Origin: Bacteroidota bacterium
GTDB lineage: Bacteria; Bacteroidota; Bacteroidia; NS11-12g; UBA955
NCBI GenBank assembly: GCA_005788145.1
Contig: SXYY01000116.1
Coordinates: 1 to 9,590, forward strand
Reading direction: 5' to 3'
DNA length: 9,590 bases
Shown here: positions 6,102-9,590 of the stretch, piece by piece
How positions within the stretch are numbered: position 1 is the stretch's first letter
Layout: each line of letters starts with the position of its first letter
Notes under the pieces: generated by a model
Databases searched by the model: none
What the model saw: the letters and a program-made list of their open reading frames with translations, nothing else
Told to the model about the DNA's origin: nothing
Translations under genes and position numbers: made by a program

Positions 6102-6671
6102 TTATTGAGGAGAGGTCGTTTCTAATCGACCAACCATTCCTTGCGTCCAATGCTCCTCGCATCGCGCTTGGTAAATATCGGCATGTCCCACCAAGACCAA
6201 ATCATCGCTACCGGGCTCCCGATAGGTGAAGTTTGCGGGTTTTCTGCATACGTGGCACTGGGCTTTTACTTCGATTCGTTGGGTGGCCAATTTTTTGAGC
6301 GATGCCATTGGGCCAAAATCGCGGGCCATGTAGTCTTTATCAAGTCCGGCCGCAATCACATGAATGTTGTTCATCATGATTTCACCGATGACCTCAATGA
6401 CGAAGGGGCCCATGAACTGCACCTCGTCGATATACACTTCTTTGGTTGTATCTGTGAGTAGTGGGTAGATTTCCTCGGCTTTAGAGATGCGGTGTGCGAG
6501 CATTTGCAATCCGCCGTGGCTATTGATTCTACTTGCGTTATAGCGTTTGTCGAGCAGAGGTTTTACAACCAATTTCTCATCGCTCAAAAATGGACTTTCG
6601 TTATACAGGCCGATGAGTTTGGTGGTTTTGCCCGCAAACATGCAACCGTGGATAAGTGTAAATTCTCTCAT
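6102..6671 (-). CDS. tdk: Thymidine kinase (type II, TK1-like)
   Basis: This 189-residue cytosolic enzyme phosphorylates thymidine (and deoxyuridine) with ATP in pyrimidine salvage. Walker A is GCMFAGKT (9-16), and YIDEVQFM (80-87) holds the catalytic Glu at E83. LDKDYMARDFGPM (110-122) matches the TK1 GLDxDFxxxPFGPM segment. C139/C142 (CHVC) with C171 and H174 (CEEH) form the structural zinc site, and VGHADIYQARC (161-171) matches the nucleoside-binding lasso region. I chose the ATG at 6671 because MREFTLIHG begins the fold at once and gives the usual length of about 190 residues. An upstream in-frame extension to 6779 would run into the divergent gene and encodes nothing TK-like. The Cys in the Walker A motif, where Pro or Ser is common, is a small variation. 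It shares a 38-bp divergent spacer with the gene at 6710 and precedes nhaA by 33 bp. Confidence 0.94.
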   Translation of the reverse strand: MREFTLIHGCMFAGKTTKLIGLYNESPFLSDEKLVVKPLLDKRYNASRINSHGGLQMLAHRISKAEEIYPLLTDTTKEVYIDEVQFMGPFVIEVIGEIMMNNIHVIAAGLDKDYMARDFGPMASLKKLATQRIEVKAQCHVCRKPANFTYREPGSDDLVLVGHADIYQARCEEHWTQGMVGRLETTSPQ

Positions 6672-6709
6672 GACGAAATTCCGGTGGGTGTTGTAACTTG
6701 CACAGGATA
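6672..6709. promoter_or_regulatory. Divergent 38-bp promoter spacer between tdk and the tandem-repeat protein gene
   Basis: Only 38 bp separate the tdk ATG (6671, minus) from the ATG at 6710 (plus), so promoters for both genes must overlap each other or extend into the coding sequences. On the plus strand, TAACTTG (6694-6700) is a one-base-short relative of TAnnTTTG placed 9 nt before the ATG. No convincing box is visible on the minus strand. Confidence 0.35.
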
Positions 6710-7363
6710 ATGGAATCAAACAACAGTTCTCTGCGCGAAGTGCTAAACAACATAGCAAGTATACAGCATGAATTGGCAAACGACCAAACCCAAATGCTGG
6801 ATTCAGACATTTTGATGCAACTGAAAGGGTTGGCAGCGAAGTTGTATTTGGAAAGTGATATTGAGTTGCTGTCGATGTCGTTCGTGGACGATGAAATCTC
6901 CGCGGTAGTACAAGCGCCTGAAGTTGTTCCGGCTTTTATTCCCGACGTGGATCAGGTGGCTGATGCAGCGGTGGTTGAAGCGGTTGTAGAAGCGGTTCCT
7001 GAAGTGGTTAATGAATCGATTGTTGAATCTGTGCCTGAACCGGTTGTTCCTGTGGTGGAATTGCCCGAAATTTCCATTGTGGCACCGGAGATTGTGTCAG
7101 TGCCCGCGATTGAAGAGCCCGCGGCGGGGGTGGAATCGGTGATTGGACAGATGCCATTGAGTCGGCGATTTGAATTTTCCAATATTTTGTTTGGGGGTAA
7201 TATGGAAAAAATGGGTATGTTCATCCAGCAAATTATCGATGCTCCCAATGCGGCAGGACGGTTGGATGTGTACGATCGCTGGTATGAAGAATGTCAGTGG
7301 CGTAGGCGGGATGAATCGGCGAGCGATATGCTGAGAATGATCAAACGCATTTTCGCTTCCTAA
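6710..7363 (+). CDS. Unknown protein with a Val/Glu/Pro tandem-repeat linker and a conserved Bacteroidota-type C-terminal domain
   Basis: This is a 217-residue soluble protein of unknown function. It has three parts: a helical N-terminus (about 1-60), an acidic low-complexity linker (about 65-145) rich in Val, Glu, Pro and Ala, and a C-terminal domain (about 148-215) of the form MPLSRRFEFSNILFGGN...YDRWYEECQW...MLRMIKRIF. That last part resembles a domain I recall at the C-terminus of other Bacteroidota proteins of unknown function (RFxFxxxLFGG followed by two helices and a basic end). The linker is coded by a 12-bp tandem repeat. No signal peptide or membrane segment is seen. I chose the ATG at 6710 over the in-frame TTG at 6698, which falls in the likely promoter. 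comEC follows within 26 bp, so the two are probably co-transcribed; this gives no clear clue to function. Confidence 0.85.
   Translation: MESNNSSLREVLNNIASIQHELANDQTQMLDSDILMQLKGLAAKLYLESDIELLSMSFVDDEISAVVQAPEVVPAFIPDVDQVADAAVVEAVVEAVPEVVNESIVESVPEPVVPVVELPEISIVAPEIVSVPAIEEPAAGVESVIGQMPLSRRFEFSNILFGGNMEKMGMFIQQIIDAPNAAGRLDVYDRWYEECQWRRRDESASDMLRMIKRIFAS
6965..7060 (+). repeat. 12-bp degenerate tandem repeat, eight units, coding for a 4-residue E-x-V-V/P repeat
   Basis: Eight consecutive 12-bp units can be aligned, six of them starting with GAA. The clearest are GAAGCGGTTGTA (6977-6988) and GAAGCGGTTCCT (6989-7000), followed by units reading EVVN, ESIV, ESVP and EPVV at protein level, with AAVV before and PVVE after. 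The units keep the reading frame, so copy number can vary without a frameshift. The repeat forms the linker of the 217-residue protein (residues about 86-117). Confidence 0.8.
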
Positions 7364-7388
7364 TGTTGCGTTGGGGCTGGTCTCCAAC

Positions 7389-9281
7389 ATGCAAGAAAGT
7401 TTCAGGAAATACCCCTTTTTGTGTCCGATACTCGGACTATTTGTCGCATTTCTGTCTGCGGATTCAACGGCGTCTTTTTGGTTGGAGCATTCTTTTTGGT
7501 GGGTTCCGATTTTCTGTGTTCTGGGAACAATGCTGCTGGGTTATTGGTTTGGATTTGATCGAATATCGGGAGTTTGGCGATGGTTTTCAGTCTTTGTTTT
7601 TCATGTGGTTTTGGGTGGCTGGTGGTTTTCGCAAACCGGAGCATCAACAACTGGCGGATTGCCATGGAACAAACCGGGCGCTAACAAGGATGGATTTGCA
7701 TTGGTTGAGGTGAGGGATTCTTGGCTTGCAGGTCCGAAAGGGGTCCGGGGCACCGCTCATTGCTTGGGTTTTACAGCGAGTGACGGAGTGCCGGTAAACG
7801 CCGACTTTGCCATTCGGGTGGGCGTGGATGAGGGAGGTTTGAATCCGCCAGCGCTGGGTCGATATTGGTTGTATTTGGGTGCAATCAGGGATTATGACCT
7901 TCCCGAGGTTCCGGGCGATCCCAATTGGCAGAGCATCATGCGAGCGGTCGGTGTTGCGGGTCATGTGCGGTACAGCGGCGATTGGCAACGGGTCGGGGAA
8001 AACCGCGAGGGGTTTGTGGGTTTGGGTTGTGTGTATCGATTGCGCGCGAGGTTGTTGGTTTGGATACACGGTGAGTTCGGCCGGCGGTTGCATTCGCAAC
8101 ACGCCGGCCTCGTCTACGCCATGTTAATGGGCGATAAATCGGGTTTGGATCCCGCACTGGAATCCCAATTTGGGACTGCGGGTTTGTTGCATGTGTTGGC
8201 GGTTTCAGGGATGCATGTGGCGTTGATTTTGGGCGCCTTGTTTTGGTTGTTTTCGGGATTTGGTGCCCGCGGCAATCCGGGGTTGTTTTTTTTGATGGTG
8301 CTGATTGCCGCGGGCTGGGGATATACCTTTCTCACGGGTGCCGGTGCCTCAGTGGTTCGTGCCATGATCAGTGCCACCTGGATGTGGTTGGGAAAATACG
8401 CATTCAAACGAAAGCAATCGCTCATTCATGTGCTACTTGGATCGGCCTATATTCAGTGGCTCATCGATCCACATGCGGTTGAGCACATGGGATTCCAATT
8501 GAGTTATCTCGCTGTGTTGGGGATTGCTTTGGTACATCCTTTGGTTTCGGAACGACTATCCCACATGCCGCGTTTGGTGCGATGGATTGCTGAAAATACC
8601 AGTTTGACATTGTCGGCCACCCTTTTCACCGCGCCCTTGTTGCTGTGGCAATTTCAGTCTTTTCCCACTTGGTTTTTGTTGGGTAATTTGCTTTTGCTAC
8701 CGCTGTTTTCTTTTTGTGTTTACCTCACATTGCTGTGCCTTGCTGTGGGATGGATTCCGATTTTTGGGGATTTTACCTACCGACTTTTCGGCGCGGGGTT
8801 GAAAGCATTGTTGTGGTTGTTGGATATCGGACAATCACTGCCATTGCCAGAAATCAAGGCGCTTCCCATGAGCGTTTGGGATTTGTTACTCATGATGCTG
8901 TTGGTGGTTTTGGTGTGTGGATGGCTGATGTCAAAACTTCGCGGAATGGACCACCCACAGACGGCGGCCGCCTTACATCGGAGGTTCAGGGTGTTGCATT
9001 CTCAGGGTTGGTTTTTCGTTATCGGAACGCTCTTTTTATGTTTGTGGGTGAACTTGGAAAGGGAGCGAAGCCTTCGCAGCGCATCGGTTGAGTATTTTAA
9101 CATGCATGTGGGACATGAAATCATTGAAGCGCGTAAAAATCGAGCGAGCCTCCAACTCATTGGCGATTGGCGGAATCCCCGAAAGAAAATTCGCGTTTGG
9201 CATAAATTGCAAAATTATGCCTTGCGAAACGGGGTGGCGCATGTGGTATGGATAAACCGATTACCTTTGTATTATGAGTGA
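7389..9281 (+). CDS. comEC: ComEC/Rec2 family DNA uptake channel protein (no beta-lactamase domain)
   Basis: This 630-residue inner-membrane protein should form the channel that carries single-stranded DNA into the cytoplasm during natural transformation. N-terminal membrane helices (about 10-80) lead to a periplasmic OB-like region of DUF4131 type (about 85-225). The Competence domain follows (about 235-510), with HAGLVYAMLMGDKSGLDP (238-255) and the family hallmark TAGLLHVLAVSGMHVALILG (263-282), then repeated hydrophobic segments. After the last helices, only about 75 residues remain (RSASVEYFNMHVGHEIIEARK...). The metallo-beta-lactamase domain found in Gram-positive ComEC is absent, which I recall as normal in Bacteroidota. 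I favour the ATG at 7389, since the TTG at 7371 adds only six residues. It begins 26 bp after the preceding gene and overlaps the next by 8 bp. A strong hairpin lies in the coding sequence at 8079-8109. Confidence 0.93.
   Translation: MQESFRKYPFLCPILGLFVAFLSADSTASFWLEHSFWWVPIFCVLGTMLLGYWFGFDRISGVWRWFSVFVFHVVLGGWWFSQTGASTTGGLPWNKPGANKDGFALVEVRDSWLAGPKGVRGTAHCLGFTASDGVPVNADFAIRVGVDEGGLNPPALGRYWLYLGAIRDYDLPEVPGDPNWQSIMRAVGVAGHVRYSGDWQRVGENREGFVGLGCVYRLRARLLVWIHGEFGRRLHSQHAGLVYAMLMGDKSGLDPALESQFGTAGLLHVLAVSGMHVALILGALFWLFSGFGARGNPGLFFLMVLIAAGWGYTFLTGAGASVVRAMISATWMWLGKYAFKRKQSLIHVLLGSAYIQWLIDPHAVEHMGFQLSYLAVLGIALVHPLVSERLSHMPRLVRWIAENTSLTLSATLFTAPLLLWQFQSFPTWFLLGNLLLLPLFSFCVYLTLLCLAVGWIPIFGDFTYRLFGAGLKALLWLLDIGQSLPLPEIKALPMSVWDLLLMMLLVVLVCGWLMSKLRGMDHPQTAAALHRRFRVLHSQGWFFVIGTLFLCLWVNLERERSLRSASVEYFNMHVGHEIIEARKNRASLQLIGDWRNPRKKIRVWHKLQNYALRNGVAHVVWINRLPLYYE
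8079..8109. repeat. Long GC-rich hairpin inside comEC
   Basis: GGCCGGCG (8079-8086) pairs with CGCCGGCC (8102-8109) and, directly inside, GTTGC (8087-8091) pairs with GCAAC (8096-8100). This gives 13 bp with an ATTC tetraloop and a single bulged A at 8101. It codes for about GRRLHSQHAG at the entry of the Competence domain. No second copy was found in the window. Confidence 0.6.
9262..9269 (+). promoter_or_regulatory. Candidate -7 box (TACCTTTG) immediately before the enoyl-CoA hydratase gene
   Basis: TACCTTTG is an exact match to TAnnTTTG, is identical to the box at 2342-2349, and ends 4 nt before the ATG at 9274. It lies within the last codons of comEC. No TTG is found 17-23 nt upstream. 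If active, it would give a leaderless or nearly leaderless transcript. Confidence 0.5.
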
Positions 9282-9590
9282 AATGTTGCGAATCGAGATG
9301 GATGGCCCTGTGGCTCATTTGATTCTCAATCGACCTGAAAAACGCAATGCGTTGAGTGCGGAATTGGTTGAACAGATGTACCAAGGTATGTTGTCGCTGA
9401 ATACCAATGATTCTGTGCGCGTAGTGGTGATTCGCTCTGCCGACAAACCCTTTTGTGCGGGTGCTGATTTAGGCTATTTGACGCAGTTGAGGTCCAATAC
9501 ATTGGAAGAAAATGAGGCCGATTCGCAGCGATTGAGGCAATTGTTTGACGCAATCTATCGATCGCCAAAGTACATCATTTCACAAGTGGA
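9274..9590 (+). CDS. Enoyl-CoA hydratase/isomerase family protein (3' end beyond the window)
   Basis: The first 105 residues of a crotonase-fold protein are visible; the gene runs off the window. HLILNRPEKRNALSAEL (15-31) is the typical crotonase N-terminal motif, and FCAGADLGYL (60-69) is the first oxyanion-hole segment that binds the acyl-CoA thioester. The second oxyanion glycine and the catalytic Glu residues lie downstream and cannot be checked, so hydratase, isomerase, methylglutaconyl-CoA hydratase and related activities are all open. The Leu-rich variable stretch (about 71-95) gives no clear subgroup. The ATG at 9274 overlaps the end of comEC by 8 bp in a different frame. The -7-like box 4 nt upstream suggests its own promoter rather than function tied to DNA uptake. 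Confidence 0.9.
   Translation, partial: MSEMLRIEMDGPVAHLILNRPEKRNALSAELVEQMYQGMLSLNTNDSVRVVVIRSADKPFCAGADLGYLTQLRSNTLEENEADSQRLRQLFDAIYRSPKYIISQV

Noticed and set aside
6672..6779. N-terminal extension of thymidine kinase to an upstream start
   Set aside because: It would overlap the divergent gene by 70 bp and adds a Cys/Leu-rich segment absent from the TK1 family; the ATG at 6671 fits the family exactly.
7111..7136. GC-rich stretch around 7119-7132 as another palindrome of the 4666-4701 type
   Set aside because: The arms are short and imperfect and come from Ala/Gly/Pro codons in the linker end; they do not match the other hairpins.
6952..7248. Minus-strand Thr/Ser/Ala-rich frame opposite the tandem repeat
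   Set aside because: It is simply the antisense reading of the 12-bp repeat; low complexity mimics a surface protein but there is no support for a gene.
7363..7713. Frame starting with the ATG that overlaps the stop of the 217-residue protein gene
   Set aside because: The TAATG overlap looks like coupling, but the product has no motif and the comEC frame through the same bases is clearly coding.
1..9590. Defence island, toxin-antitoxin pair, CRISPR, prophage or insertion sequence
   Set aside because: All genes seen are housekeeping or small conserved Bacteroidota families; no transposase, integrase, nuclease-helicase set, direct-repeat array or terminal repeats were found.

Overview
The window is an ordinary, gene-dense chromosomal segment of a member of the Bacteroidota. 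Four things point there. (1) There is a serine palmitoyltransferase-type enzyme with the DDAHGFGT...FSTFAKSMA signature I associate with Bacteroidota sphingolipid synthesis. (2) Putative -7 promoter boxes of the Bacteroidota form TAnnTTTG lie directly in front of several start codons, with little Shine-Dalgarno signal. (3) The ComEC protein has no C-terminal metallo-beta-lactamase domain. (4) Several small or unknown proteins look typical of the phylum. I cannot place it at genus level. I see no mobile element, CRISPR array, tRNA, rRNA, phage gene or defence system.

Layout. Bases 1-126 are the 3' flank of the first gene and hold a good rho-independent terminator for it. From 127 to 2226 two genes lie on the minus strand: the serine palmitoyltransferase-like gene and a short RsmI-like tetrapyrrole-methylase-fold methyltransferase. 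After a divergent gap, 2336-4806 is a tight plus-strand cluster: a small membrane protein (DUF6787-like), an Mrp/ApbC P-loop ATPase, a stand-alone NifU C-terminal-type Fe-S protein, and a Trp-rich membrane protein resembling divergent UbiA prenyltransferases. This cluster converges on a minus-strand pair, thymidine kinase then nhaA (6671 down to 4890). A 38-bp divergent spacer separates tdk from a plus-strand run: a 217-residue unknown protein with a 12-bp tandem repeat, comEC, and an enoyl-CoA hydratase/isomerase cut off by the window end.

How the genes relate. mrp and the NifU-type gene form a likely Fe-S cluster maturation unit, and the upstream small membrane gene overlaps mrp by ATGA. 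tdk is nucleotide salvage, nhaA is sodium/proton homeostasis, comEC is DNA uptake, and the serine palmitoyltransferase makes sphingoid bases. These are core functions rather than one pathway. The points most worth a second look are the near-leaderless promoter/start arrangements, an Mrp that lacks the usual CxxC, the 4-residue tandem repeat, and two long GC-rich hairpins buried in coding sequence. I found no convincing undescribed multi-gene system.
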